64,000 nt of DNA, taken from NCBI GenBank assembly GCA_024636835.1, contig JAGXGH010000140.1:18367-82366 (forward strand), read 5' to 3'. Shown here piece by piece: positions 1-7,544 of this stretch (position 1 is the stretch's first letter; each line of letters begins with the position of its first letter). The DNA is from Verrucomicrobiales bacterium. Lineage in GTDB: Bacteria > Verrucomicrobiota > Verrucomicrobiia > Verrucomicrobiales > SLCJ01. The notes beneath the pieces are model-generated. The model saw only the letters and a list, made by a program, of their open reading frames with translations. It made no database searches and was not told the origin of the DNA. A program made the translations under genes and the position numbers.

Positions 1-245
1 TCGTAGCCGAAGCCTACCGTCACACCGGAGGCAAACCCTGGATCACTCGGCCGCGCACAAAACCGCGCATAGTAAGCGCGGCCGCCAGTCTCATAGCGAA
101 CGATAAGATTCCTACCATCCTTGGACACAGGGAGCACGGCGGATCCCACTGTCTCAACCTTCGGCTTACCACCACTCGGAGGTTGAGACATGGAAATCAA
201 CGGCAGCAAAACCGTGACCTGCACCAGCCAGTATAAAGTTTTCAT
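1..245 (-). CDS. Putative phage endolysin (muramidase-like), N-terminal part only
   Basis: The reading frame starts at an ATG at 245 and runs off the left edge of the window, so only about 81 residues are visible. The first 20 residues look like a signal peptide (MKTLYWLVQVTVLLPLISMS), suggesting export by Sec as in signal-arrest-release or secreted endolysins. At residues 71-81 the motif ASGVTVGFGYD matches the GVT-G-GYD signature of T4-lysozyme/pesticin-like muramidases, which would cleave peptidoglycan at the end of the lytic cycle. Its place next to a holin-like membrane protein and a spanin-like lipoprotein supports a lysis role. The catalytic domain beyond this motif cannot be seen, so the family call is tentative. 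Confidence 0.5.
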   Translation of the reverse strand, partial: MKTLYWLVQVTVLLPLISMSQPPSGGKPKVETVGSAVLPVSKDGRNLIVRYETGGRAYYARFCARPSDPGFASGVTVGFGY

Positions 246-278
246 CACGTATTCAGCGAGAGGAATAAGCGATGAAAA

Positions 279-701
279 TTATATCGAGCTTACGGCCGTA
301 ACAACAATGGCCGCGATGAAACTCTCCACCAGATAGAAGCTGATCAGAATGATCGTCTTCCACTTGGGAGCCAATTCCTTCCAACCATCATCGAAGTCTT
401 CACCGAATGACGGACTCAAGGTATTCCGGAAGAACAGGTAAGCGATCCCGATCACCGCGCCATTGATCATCGCCATCCAGCACACAAACGCGAAGAGACT
501 TTGAATCGCCCATGCGATTGTATCCCCCGGCCTGGTAGCAGACTCGATGCCCTTGCCGATCAGGATCCCAATCATCAGCACCACACAGGCACCAACCGCA
601 AACAGAACGTCTCGCCGGAAGCCATCACTCTTCTTTTTCTTTGCCGCGCTCAAGTCAACATCAGCAAACCCTTCTTGTCTCACATGCTTTTCATCACTCA
701 T
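279..701 (-). CDS. Small three-helix membrane protein, holin candidate
   Basis: A 140-aa protein with a charged, lysine-rich N-terminus (residues 1-30) and three hydrophobic segments at about 33-51, 65-91 and 113-136. Size, topology and position between the endolysin start and the pectate-lyase-like gene fit a phage holin or pinholin, which would control the timing of lysis. I recognise no specific holin family, so the function is inferred from context only. It has its own upstream TTGAC-box region (724-752), so it may be transcribed separately from the genes before it. Confidence 0.5.
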   Translation of the reverse strand: MSDEKHVRQEGFADVDLSAAKKKKSDGFRRDVLFAVGACVVLMIGILIGKGIESATRPGDTIAWAIQSLFAFVCWMAMINGAVIGIAYLFFRNTLSPSFGEDFDDGWKELAPKWKTIILISFYLVESFIAAIVVTAVSSI

Positions 702-723
702 AAAGTGATGTTTGTTTCATTCG

Positions 724-752
724 GTCAAACAGTCAAGTAAAGTTGATTGACG
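724..752 (-). promoter_or_regulatory. Paired TTGAC boxes upstream of the holin-like gene
   Basis: Read on the minus strand this stretch has CGTCAATC, then CTTGAC (732-737) and GTTTGAC (724-730) just before the ATG at 701. Similar TTGAC-containing boxes precede several other phage transcription units (7493-7517, around 10480, 17976-18000, 21116-21132). They may be -35 elements or binding sites for a phage regulator. Confidence 0.35.
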
Positions 753-772
753 TTCTGAAAATAATCCACGCA

Positions 773-1582
773 TCAAGACTTCCAAATCCGCACATTGCGC
801 GAGATCTTCAAGTCGCCATGCTTCTTGTCGAACTGCCACGGATCCTTCACACCGATCAGGTCACAGTTGGTAGCACGAACCGTAATGAATGGATGACGGC
901 CTCCCTCAGTCTCCGTGCATCGAGCCACAGAGTCATTGTAGAAGTAAGTCACATCCTCAAGCCAGAGTTCCACCTTGAGATCGTGCGCATTCTTTCCACC
1001 ATTCACACGGAACGGCCGAGGATTCCCATAATAGACTCCACCCTTCTGACGGATGACAATCTTCTGCCCATTCTTGTTACCGTTGCACTGGATAGCCTTG
1101 TCGATCTTCTTGTCATGGTTATCCCTACCCTTGGCCTTGTCCAATTCCTTGAGCCACTTGTCACGGTCATTCGGATCGAACGGAATAGCGTGAACCACAA
1201 AATCATAAAGCTCAACCTCGCTACCATAGATCGTCATCGCATCCTCGCCGACCTGTGCGCAAACCGTATTACGTATCACGCAATCACCGTAGCAATGCAC
1301 ACCGTCAGCACCTTCATAGAACGAGTTCTTCAACTCGGCTCCATGGAGATCGATCAACGCCCTCTGGCTTTCACCTTGATGGAATCCACCCATGCTACCC
1401 TTTGGCGTCCAGATCCTCTGCCCCGTAGAGAAAACTCCACCACGCACTTGCTTGGTCGATCCCCTCTCGCTCCTGGATAACTCCGGAGGCGGAGCCAAGC
1501 CGCCGCGATCATACTTGCCAAGGCTCCCATCTTCCGACTTATCACCGGAGATACTATCAAACAAATCAGAGAGCTTACTCAC
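773..1582 (-). CDS. Pectate-lyase-like (PL3-type) beta-helix protein, possible depolymerase
   Basis: A 269-aa protein resembling polysaccharide lyase family 3. The signature GADGVHC (residues about 91-97), then CVIRN and VGEDAMTI (about 111-118), matches the conserved DG-HC ... VGEDA core of PL3 pectate lyases, which cleave acidic polysaccharides by beta-elimination. In a phage lysis/tail region it may act as a capsule or slime depolymerase. I chose the GTG at 1582: it has GGGAGG eight bases upstream and overlaps the stop of the preceding gene as GTGA, so translation is probably coupled. An upstream in-frame ATG at 1663 lies inside the neighbouring gene. There is no obvious signal peptide. 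Whether it is catalytic cannot be decided from sequence alone. Confidence 0.6.
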   Translation of the reverse strand: MSKLSDLFDSISGDKSEDGSLGKYDRGGLAPPPELSRSERGSTKQVRGGVFSTGQRIWTPKGSMGGFHQGESQRALIDLHGAELKNSFYEGADGVHCYGDCVIRNTVCAQVGEDAMTIYGSEVELYDFVVHAIPFDPNDRDKWLKELDKAKGRDNHDKKIDKAIQCNGNKNGQKIVIRQKGGVYYGNPRPFRVNGGKNAHDLKVELWLEDVTYFYNDSVARCTETEGGRHPFITVRATNCDLIGVKDPWQFDKKHGDLKISRNVRIWKS

Positions 1583-1776
1583 GACATTGACCTCCCTATC
1601 TGGTAGATAAACCACAAAACCGAAATTATCGGCCAAACAACCATCCCAACGAACGCATACCAAGGCAACGCGGTCACGCTACAGAGATTGAGAATGATAA
1701 AAACAATCAGCGCAGGAATGCAAAGAATCCCGCCCCAAAAGAACAAGTTGTAGAATATGTTTTTAATGTGTTTCAT
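1579..1776 (-). CDS. 65-aa two-helix membrane protein
   Basis: A small protein with two hydrophobic segments (about residues 9-30 and 38-60). The ATG at 1776 is preceded by GAAAGGAA at good spacing and overlaps the stop of the spanin-like gene as ATGA. Its own stop overlaps the GTG of the pectate-lyase-like gene. Such a compact coupled arrangement suggests a lysis-module membrane protein (holin, antiholin or inner-membrane spanin partner), but I cannot assign a family. Confidence 0.5.
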   Translation of the reverse strand: MKHIKNIFYNLFFWGGILCIPALIVFIILNLCSVTALPWYAFVGMVVWPIISVLWFIYQIGRSMS

Positions 1777-2384
1777 AGTATTCCTTTCAATCTTAGATAG
1801 GCACACAGGGCAAATGCAGCGGCAGTAATACCCCATCCCCAACGCGCAAAATTCCTCTGCCCTGTAACAGTCTCCAAGGATCCCAAAGCAAGATCCCGAT
1901 CCGTAAATGCCTTATCCCTCTCGTCAACCGCATTGACCGCCGCCGCCGTGGCCTCAGCCTTGCTCACTCGCAACTGACTCACCTCGGCCTCCTTTGCGCT
2001 CACCGAGCTACGAAGCTTCGCCCCTTGCTCCATAGCGCGATCCAAAGCCTGACTCGTCACTTCCAGGTTATCGGCCAGTGCCCAAGCATTCAGCTGCGCT
2101 TCCTTAGCCTTCTGGCTACCAGCTTGCAAGCCTTCCGAATAAGCCGCATCCGCATCACGCTTCACCCTCTCCGCCGTGATCACCGCCTTGGCCGTGCTTG
2201 TTCTCGCTACCCTAACCTCACGCTCAACCGGAGCCACATCGACAGGCACAGATTCAACTACCGTGCCAACACCGCTAACCATGGTAGTCCGCTTCGGCGC
2301 ATTCTGGCATGATACGTTGCATGAGATTATCAATAAACAAGCGCAGACCCATATCAGACCAATGATGAAGTGTTTTAATTTCAT
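1773..2384 (-). CDS. Lipoprotein with coiled coil and C-terminal membrane helix, spanin-like
   Basis: A 203-aa protein that begins with a lipoprotein signal peptide (LLIISC, lipidated Cys at about residue 22). Residues 60-170 are a long Ala/Glu/Lys-rich helical region likely to form a coiled coil, and a hydrophobic segment lies at about 182-198. A lipid anchor, a periplasm-spanning coiled coil and a terminal membrane helix are what a unimolecular spanin looks like; these fuse inner and outer membranes in the last step of lysis. The position within the lysis genes agrees. This is an architecture-based call; I recognise no named family. Confidence 0.5.
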   Translation of the reverse strand: MKLKHFIIGLIWVCACLLIISCNVSCQNAPKRTTMVSGVGTVVESVPVDVAPVEREVRVARTSTAKAVITAERVKRDADAAYSEGLQAGSQKAKEAQLNAWALADNLEVTSQALDRAMEQGAKLRSSVSAKEAEVSQLRVSKAEATAAAVNAVDERDKAFTDRDLALGSLETVTGQRNFARWGWGITAAAFALCAYLRLKGIL

Positions 2385-2388
2385 AATT

Positions 2389-2679
2389 CTATGGTGTAGT
2401 AAATGACAATGTGCCGAATGTCGCTAGATCAGGCGTAGCCTCGTTACCAACTGAGGTTTCGGCGGGATGACCTGTATCCGGCACCCCAAGATCGCTTGTC
2501 ACCCATTGCGAGCCGTTGGAAGCGAGCTTCCACCCTTTACCTGGGGACTCAAGCTTGTGATAGACAGGCTTGCTGTTCTCGGTTGTTCCGGTATTAACCC
2601 ACGCCGACTTGTTGCCAGCGCCGTCGTCGCTTAGTAGATAGTTCTTGGTGGTGAAGTTAGGCCACATAGAGAAGTCTGC
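2389..2679 (-). repeat. C-terminal module copy A
   Basis: This coding stretch for 96 residues plus stop is repeated at 2996-3286. The two proteins differ at only a minority of positions across the module, so this is a gene-internal duplication or a domain swap. Confidence 0.8.
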
Positions 2680-2976
2680 CTCGATCTCCCACTTGAGATT
2701 CGCCTGCGTCTTCGGGAGATTGAGCGGGTGATCCAGCATCGCATCCTCGGCGGCCGCCGCGTCTGTGATGTCCACCTCCACCTCGAACTCGATCACATGA
2801 CTCTCATTCTGACGTGGGAAGTTACTCACCGAATCACCGCGTAGAAATGGAGTGGTGTCGACGAGCTGCTTGCCATCCAGACTCATCCAGTCGGCAAGTT
2901 TATCGTCAAACCCCAACAACACGCTAGCCGCGCCGGTCGGGTTGTGGGTCAGTTTTCGGATAGAGCAGACAGACAT
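2389..2976 (-). CDS. Phage adhesion/adaptor-like protein with shared C-terminal module
   Basis: A 195-aa protein. I chose the ATG at 2976 (MSVCSIRKLTHN); the longer reading frame from 3024 would overlap the preceding gene. The N-terminal half has no motif I recognise. The last 96 residues (from ADFSMWPNFTTKNYLL to TFGTLSFTTP) are nearly the same as the C-terminus of the next gene upstream (2996-4465). Two genes with different N-termini and the same C-terminal module suggest a receptor-binding or particle-attachment domain carried by several phage surface proteins. The function of the module is unknown to me. Confidence 0.55.
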   Translation of the reverse strand: MSVCSIRKLTHNPTGAASVLLGFDDKLADWMSLDGKQLVDTTPFLRGDSVSNFPRQNESHVIEFEVEVDITDAAAAEDAMLDHPLNLPKTQANLKWEIEADFSMWPNFTTKNYLLSDDGAGNKSAWVNTGTTENSKPVYHKLESPGKGWKLASNGSQWVTSDLGVPDTGHPAETSVGNEATPDLATFGTLSFTTP

Positions 2977-2995
2977 GGTTGCGGTTGGTTGTTTC

Positions 2996-3286
2996 CTATG
3001 GAGTAGTAAATGACCATGTGCCAAATGTCGCGAGATCAGGGGTGGCCTCGTTACCTGCTGAGGTTTGGGCAGGGTGCCCTGTATCGGGGGAGCCTAGATC
3101 GCTAGTAGCCCAAACAGAACCATTGGACGACAGCTTCCAACCCTTACCTGCCGCCTCAAGCTTGTGGTAGACAGGCTTGCTGTTCTCGGTTGTTCCTGTA
3201 TTGACCCACGCAGACTTGTTGCCTAGACCGTCGTCTCCAAGTAGGTAGTTCTGAGTCGTTAAGTTGGGCCATGCTGAGAAGTCGGC
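2996..3286 (-). repeat. C-terminal module copy B
   Basis: Second copy of the 96-residue module found at 2389-2679. Shared blocks include GNKSAWVNTGTTENSKPVY and GNEATPDLATFGT. Confidence 0.8.
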
Positions 3287-4465
3287 TTCGGTCACAGTGT
3301 ATCCTGTGCTAACTCCCGCTTGTGCGTCTGCGGACGGGATCATGATAGTGTTGATGTCGGATATGAACCTATATATCGGAGTCCCTGACCCTACCCCGCC
3401 CTGAGTCCAGCAGGTAACAAGCACCAGCTTCCCATTTACTATAAGAAATGCAGGATTACCACTGTCGCCTCCTATTTTTGCTTCATAGAACGTAAGTTGA
3501 TTAGCAGAGCTTGGTCGGATAAACAGAGCACCTTGAAAGAAGGTGGCAATTAACGCTTTTTCCTCCTGATCTAAACCGAGAGACGCTGGCAACGTATACA
3601 TGGTCCAATCCACGTCTATAAAACTCTCGTAGTTGGCTGGGATTACCAAGCACGGAGTGAGACTTGCGTCCACATCACGATCTAACGTGTAAACGGTTAA
3701 ATCTGGGTAGTAAGGTTTGTAATCCGGATGACGCGCCTTACCCACCACAGTGTAATCAAAAGCTACGCCCGCCATATTTACGAGGCGAACTATGGTTCCA
3801 ATCCCGTAGTCGAAATGCGCTGAGTTTGCGAGATGCCTTCTACTGATTAAAACTCCTGCCTTGGTAACGCCCCCGCTACTGTTCCAAGGGCTTATGCTAG
3901 TTAGGTCTACTGCACCTGATTGGCTAATCCATAGATCGGGATTTCTCGTGTATACTTTACTGGTATGGTTCTGTGTTGTATAAACCTTCCCATTGACTGC
4001 CATACTGGGCGTTCCATTTATCGAAGCTATCTTAGCTTCGGCAGAGTCGGTAAGATGGGAATTTAATGTCCCATTCAAGGTAGACAAAAACACGCTGCTC
4101 TCAGTGGAATCAGATTTATTACGTAGGTCAATCTCTAGCTTAAACACACCTACGGCGGAACGCACGATGACACGCATAATACCTTCAGTTACTCTGGTTA
4201 CCCTGCCCTCGAAGTCTAAAGTCCCAATCTCAGGATTTAGGTTTTGCAAAGTTACAGCCCCAACTCCCTCCGCAATTATTTGACCATCTCTAAACCAAAC
4301 AGCACCGTCATAAACCAACCTGTTGGAATCTTTAACGGACTGCGTAGACGCACTACCTCCTGACACATAGGTTTTCACAAAATCATACCCAATACCACCA
4401 TTGATGCGACTCAATGATGGCGGAACTAATGATGGACCACGCCCTCCTTTTAATCTTATACTCAT
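2996..4465 (-). CDS. Phage surface protein with trypsin-like serine protease domain
   Basis: A 489-aa protein. Residues 1-120 are a beta-rich region without a recognised family. Residues about 190-375 look like a chymotrypsin-fold protease: a His region RRHLANSAHF (best catalytic candidate His217), an Asp in YPDLTVYTLD (Asp255) and the serine motif GGDSGNPAF (Ser335). Residues 394-489 are the duplicated C-terminal module shared with the next gene. A complete triad in the right order makes catalysis plausible; it could cut a particle protein during maturation or a host surface protein during entry. It follows the methyltransferase-like gene by a TAATG overlap, implying coupled translation. Confidence 0.6.
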   Translation of the reverse strand: MSIRLKGGRGPSLVPPSLSRINGGIGYDFVKTYVSGGSASTQSVKDSNRLVYDGAVWFRDGQIIAEGVGAVTLQNLNPEIGTLDFEGRVTRVTEGIMRVIVRSAVGVFKLEIDLRNKSDSTESSVFLSTLNGTLNSHLTDSAEAKIASINGTPSMAVNGKVYTTQNHTSKVYTRNPDLWISQSGAVDLTSISPWNSSGGVTKAGVLISRRHLANSAHFDYGIGTIVRLVNMAGVAFDYTVVGKARHPDYKPYYPDLTVYTLDRDVDASLTPCLVIPANYESFIDVDWTMYTLPASLGLDQEEKALIATFFQGALFIRPSSANQLTFYEAKIGGDSGNPAFLIVNGKLVLVTCWTQGGVGSGTPIYRFISDINTIMIPSADAQAGVSTGYTVTEADFSAWPNLTTQNYLLGDDGLGNKSAWVNTGTTENSKPVYHKLEAAGKGWKLSSNGSVWATSDLGSPDTGHPAQTSAGNEATPDLATFGTWSFTTP

Positions 4466-4953
4466 TATCTTAAATTATTTGAGAAAATTGCTAGCCTGTC
4501 GAATACCTCGTCAGGCTCACCCAAGTAACGGGAGCAACATTCCCGCTCCCAAGCCCTGTCGAAGTCGTGAACCAAGATGATGGGGGCTAAGAAGGTTGAC
4601 CAATATATGGGGAGCTGCCGACCCGTAGCTTCGGGAGAGTCGCCTTTAGGCCCGTCAATCAGGCAGTAGTCAAACTTCGCCGCTATCCCCTCATGAACGC
4701 ATACCTCATCCACCCACTGATCGACTTTGCCATCTATTTCTAGGAGAACGGAATCCTCGGACTCTTGGAACCATTTGGGGTCAGTCTCCACAAACAGCAC
4801 ACTAGAGCAAATTTCTCGCCATAGGTCTGAATCGTTACCGAGACCGAACACGATCATGGATGACCCCCTTACCCGCTCCGCAACTAGCTCATACTCCCCT
4901 TCGGACATGAGGCCACCTAGAACAGCGCGGTCAAATGTGTTCTTATGTGGCAT
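4465..4953 (-). CDS. DUF579/GXM-like polysaccharide methyltransferase
   Basis: A 162-aa protein resembling the DUF579 (IRX15/glucuronoxylan 4-O-methyltransferase) family, which transfers a methyl group from SAM to a sugar acid in plants. Diagnostic stretches are MIVFGLGNDSDLW (residues 33-45, SAM-binding loop), VETDPKW (55-61), YCLIDGPKGDSPEATGRQ (96-113) and VHDFDRAWE (128-136). It overlaps the two-domain glycosyltransferase gene by 11 bases and its stop overlaps the next start, so the three genes form one translational unit. A phage may use it to O-methylate a glycan on its particle or on the host surface. It could instead be a general class I methyltransferase of a related family. Confidence 0.6.
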   Translation of the reverse strand: MPHKNTFDRAVLGGLMSEGEYELVAERVRGSSMIVFGLGNDSDLWREICSSVLFVETDPKWFQESEDSVLLEIDGKVDQWVDEVCVHEGIAAKFDYCLIDGPKGDSPEATGRQLPIYWSTFLAPIILVHDFDRAWERECCSRYLGEPDEVFDRLAIFSNNLR

Positions 4954-6109
4954 ATAAATTGTCTTTCGTTTTAAGCTCGTCGTGTCCTATCGAGGATGAT
5001 GCCCCTGAGTGTTTAAACAATTTGGTTGGAGATAAGTGAACGCCCAAACTACTGACTATCAGGTCTGCAGGTGTCGCCCCTACAGGCATACGCTTAGACT
5101 TTAACCTCAAGTCTTCCAGCGACGGTGATACCGCTAAAACCGCATCGTAAGAGTCCCTACGAAATAGAACGGCGGTAGAGCGTGCTACGCCATAGAAAAC
5201 CCCGTCCCGCTCCACTGTCCTACCGAGGATAGACTCACCCCCGAGAAACTCGATGGGGTGCCTGCAACATATCTGCTCCACGTTATCACCGATCCAGACG
5301 GCATCATCCTCTAGCAGTAAGAACGCAGGGTAGTCACGACTCTTGGCATGACGCACGGCCTTTTCTAATCCGTGCTGATTCCCCAACCTGCCCAGAGCAA
5401 TCTTGGAGGCGTTTATACCCTCCACGGGTTCTTGTAGATTTACAGTATAATCGAACGGCAAATTCAAATCTTCTCTGCGTTTGTGGTTTGAGTTAAGGGA
5501 AGTTACAAACACTGGAATATCTACGAAGGGTATGGTCTTGACCACATTGGACTCTCTACGCCAATACCCATTCCACAAATGCGCGGCGATTACCTCCCCA
5601 GTAAATTCACCCACTGGCTTGCCCTTGTCCTCGAACCTATGACTATAGAAATACTGGGGAGGCAGCACTTCCACACCCTCAAGATACCCCATACCTCGCT
5701 CTATAGGCTCAGAGAGTGAACTTATGCGAGGGTCTGACAACCATACAGTTAGAGCAGGATGGTTTGGCTCGGCGTAAATGAACGCTCCTTGAACTCCAAA
5801 ATCCTCACTGTCACCTAGAACACAACCAGAGAACTCAGGCAGCGGTTTTACGTGTTTAAAATCCAGATCCATGTAAACCCCGCCAAATCGCTTAAGAATC
5901 ATCATTCGGAACACATTTGACCGCTTACTAAGCCCAGTTATCTCGCGACAGACGCGAGTATAATCAGCACCAAACGCTTCCTCCAGCTCCGGCTCCGTCC
6001 ATAAGACAAATTCAAAGGCGGGGTTAAGGTGTATGGCCTCGTCACGTAGCTCCTCATACTCACTTGGTAATGAGCTTCCTAGCCATACGTGATGTAGTGT
6101 CTTAATCAT
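4943..6109 (-). CDS. Fused glycosyltransferase: GT32-like plus GT25-like domains
   Basis: A 388-aa protein with two glycosyltransferase modules. Residues 1-185 match the DXD sugar-binding (OCH1/GT32-type) family: IKTLHHVWLG at the N-terminus and GGVYMDLD with the DLD metal motif at 81-83. Residues 198-360 resemble GT25 (LPS-type) transferases: PVFVTSLNSNHKRRE (199-213), LGNQHGLEKAVRHA and LLLEDDAVW (264-272, EDD acidic motif). The gene sits directly after the 456-aa surface protein and before the methyltransferase. Two sugar transfers followed by methylation would be a small glycan-decoration pathway. Substrates cannot be inferred. Confidence 0.7.
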   Translation of the reverse strand: MIKTLHHVWLGSSLPSEYEELRDEAIHLNPAFEFVLWTEPELEEAFGADYTRVCREITGLSKRSNVFRMMILKRFGGVYMDLDFKHVKPLPEFSGCVLGDSEDFGVQGAFIYAEPNHPALTVWLSDPRISSLSEPIERGMGYLEGVEVLPPQYFYSHRFEDKGKPVGEFTGEVIAAHLWNGYWRRESNVVKTIPFVDIPVFVTSLNSNHKRREDLNLPFDYTVNLQEPVEGINASKIALGRLGNQHGLEKAVRHAKSRDYPAFLLLEDDAVWIGDNVEQICCRHPIEFLGGESILGRTVERDGVFYGVARSTAVLFRRDSYDAVLAVSPSLEDLRLKSKRMPVGATPADLIVSSLGVHLSPTKLFKHSGASSSIGHDELKTKDNLYAT

Positions 6110-7477
6110 TTAGTAGTAAAGTCCTGCTGCGGTGATTACCGCCTCAACTTGAGCAGCCGTATAAGTAGCCCCATCCACAATGTCCACCCCTCCGCCGAGG
6201 CATGGGCATCCAGTTAGGATAAGCTGACCTAGGTCGAGCGCCCCTTGGTCTTTGACCATACCAACCAGAGACTCGTAAAGAGCATCCGTGGTTACCCACG
6301 GGGAGTTGCGTAAGTCAAATGCGGCGTATCCGTTATACCCCCCGTAGTTTGCGTAAGGGGTAGTTCCTTGGAAGGTGTGCTTGGCGGTCGAATTTTGAAT
6401 GTAAATCCCATTCATGCTAGAGTTTCCACCCAGCGCAACAATCACCTCACTAAGGGATAATCCCTTGTTACCCGCAGAGACCAAGCCATCGCCCAAGCTC
6501 AATAAACCCGCACCAGTTATGTTCACTTCCGACAAATTCGTCCGCTGGATATCAGTATTATTACCACCACCACTCAAAGGCATACCGCTCAGGTCTAGCA
6601 CCCCTGTTAGGTTGGGAATATCTACAAGTCTCAAAACTTCCAGACCGCTATTCTGAGCTATGTGCGCTGCATTAAGAAACTCCAGATTTAACGCTGATGT
6701 TATTGTGAGTGCTGTGAGGCTAGATGTCATAGCCAAGTCCAGATATACTCCTGCGTAGACATCTAACCGTAGGGTTTCAATATCAGCGGCTGAAGACAGG
6801 TCGATGAAGGAAACGTCACTGATGATGATAGAAGTAATCTTACCCAAAGGTCCCGATCCGGGAACTCCAGCGTTATCTATGCAAGGCCAGATAATCCACT
6901 CAGTTGGAGCGAATGGCCTACTATGTGAGACCGCAGTTTTATTCGTTACAGCGTTATCTCCCGTCGGGGCGTATGCTACGGCGTTGGCAGCCGTTCCATC
7001 AGCATTCATCAGCACGCCGATACCAAATGGTACCCTAGTGGTAATAAGCCGAATATACCCCGCTGGCAGCGTATCCATTAAGAAGTTAAGTCCTCCCTCC
7101 TTGTTCCCAGTTCCCAAACTAGGACCGCTACCGTTTCTAGCTAAAACATGCGGGTCGGGGACAAGATCCGAAACATCAGCAAGCTCCATACTCACAGTCA
7201 AGTCCTCACCATCAGCGCCGTCAATCTTGTAACGCCAGCTTGCTGGTAACGTCACATCCGCAGCAATCGGGTAGTAGGTTTTATTAGGTTCATCGGCTTG
7301 AACTACTTCTGTAATACCCACCACCACCCCATCAGGATAACTGGCGGGGTTTCTCCGCGCAGCGGCATCGGCTACGGTGATTGGCTCAAATCCTGACTTC
7401 TTAGGATATCGCGCATCGCCCGCATTCTGAGTGAGGCCTGGTAAAAATGATGTTGCCATAATACCGCGATGATTCAT
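6110..7477 (-). CDS. Phage tail-fibre or surface protein
   Basis: A protein of about 455 residues. The start is uncertain: ATG at 7477, or an internal ATG at 7459 (MATSFLPGLTQNAG); neither has a strong ribosome site. Residues 230-370 contain LRLDVYAG, LEVLRLVDIP and similar stretches that resemble irregular leucine-rich or beta-solenoid repeats. The C-terminus is VDGATYTAAQVEAVITAAGLYY. It stands first in the unit that continues into the glycosyltransferase (adjacent TAA/ATG) and is preceded by the conserved GTCAAATGTTT box. It may be the protein whose surface is glycosylated by the following genes, but that is conjecture. Confidence 0.55.
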   Translation of the reverse strand: MNHRGIMATSFLPGLTQNAGDARYPKKSGFEPITVADAAARRNPASYPDGVVVGITEVVQADEPNKTYYPIAADVTLPASWRYKIDGADGEDLTVSMELADVSDLVPDPHVLARNGSGPSLGTGNKEGGLNFLMDTLPAGYIRLITTRVPFGIGVLMNADGTAANAVAYAPTGDNAVTNKTAVSHSRPFAPTEWIIWPCIDNAGVPGSGPLGKITSIIISDVSFIDLSSAADIETLRLDVYAGVYLDLAMTSSLTALTITSALNLEFLNAAHIAQNSGLEVLRLVDIPNLTGVLDLSGMPLSGGGNNTDIQRTNLSEVNITGAGLLSLGDGLVSAGNKGLSLSEVIVALGGNSSMNGIYIQNSTAKHTFQGTTPYANYGGYNGYAAFDLRNSPWVTTDALYESLVGMVKDQGALDLGQLILTGCPCLGGGVDIVDGATYTAAQVEAVITAAGLYY

Positions 7478-7492
7478 CAATGAACGAAAAAC

Positions 7493-7517
7493 GTCAAATG
7501 TTTTATATCGTCAAACA
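7493..7517 (-). promoter_or_regulatory. Phage promoter/operator box (TGTTTGAC-N6-AAACATTTGAC)
   Basis: On the plus strand this reads GTCAAATGTTT, six bases, GTCAAACA. Exactly the same two half-sites with the same 6-base gap occur at 17976-18000 upstream of the portal gene. The half-sites TGTTT and AAACA are inverted relative to each other, which fits a dimeric regulator. Here the box lies in the only divergent intergenic gap of the late region, between the genes starting at 7477 and 7545. Confidence 0.5.
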
Positions 7518-7544
7518 ATACGACTTGAACTAAATTCTCACATC

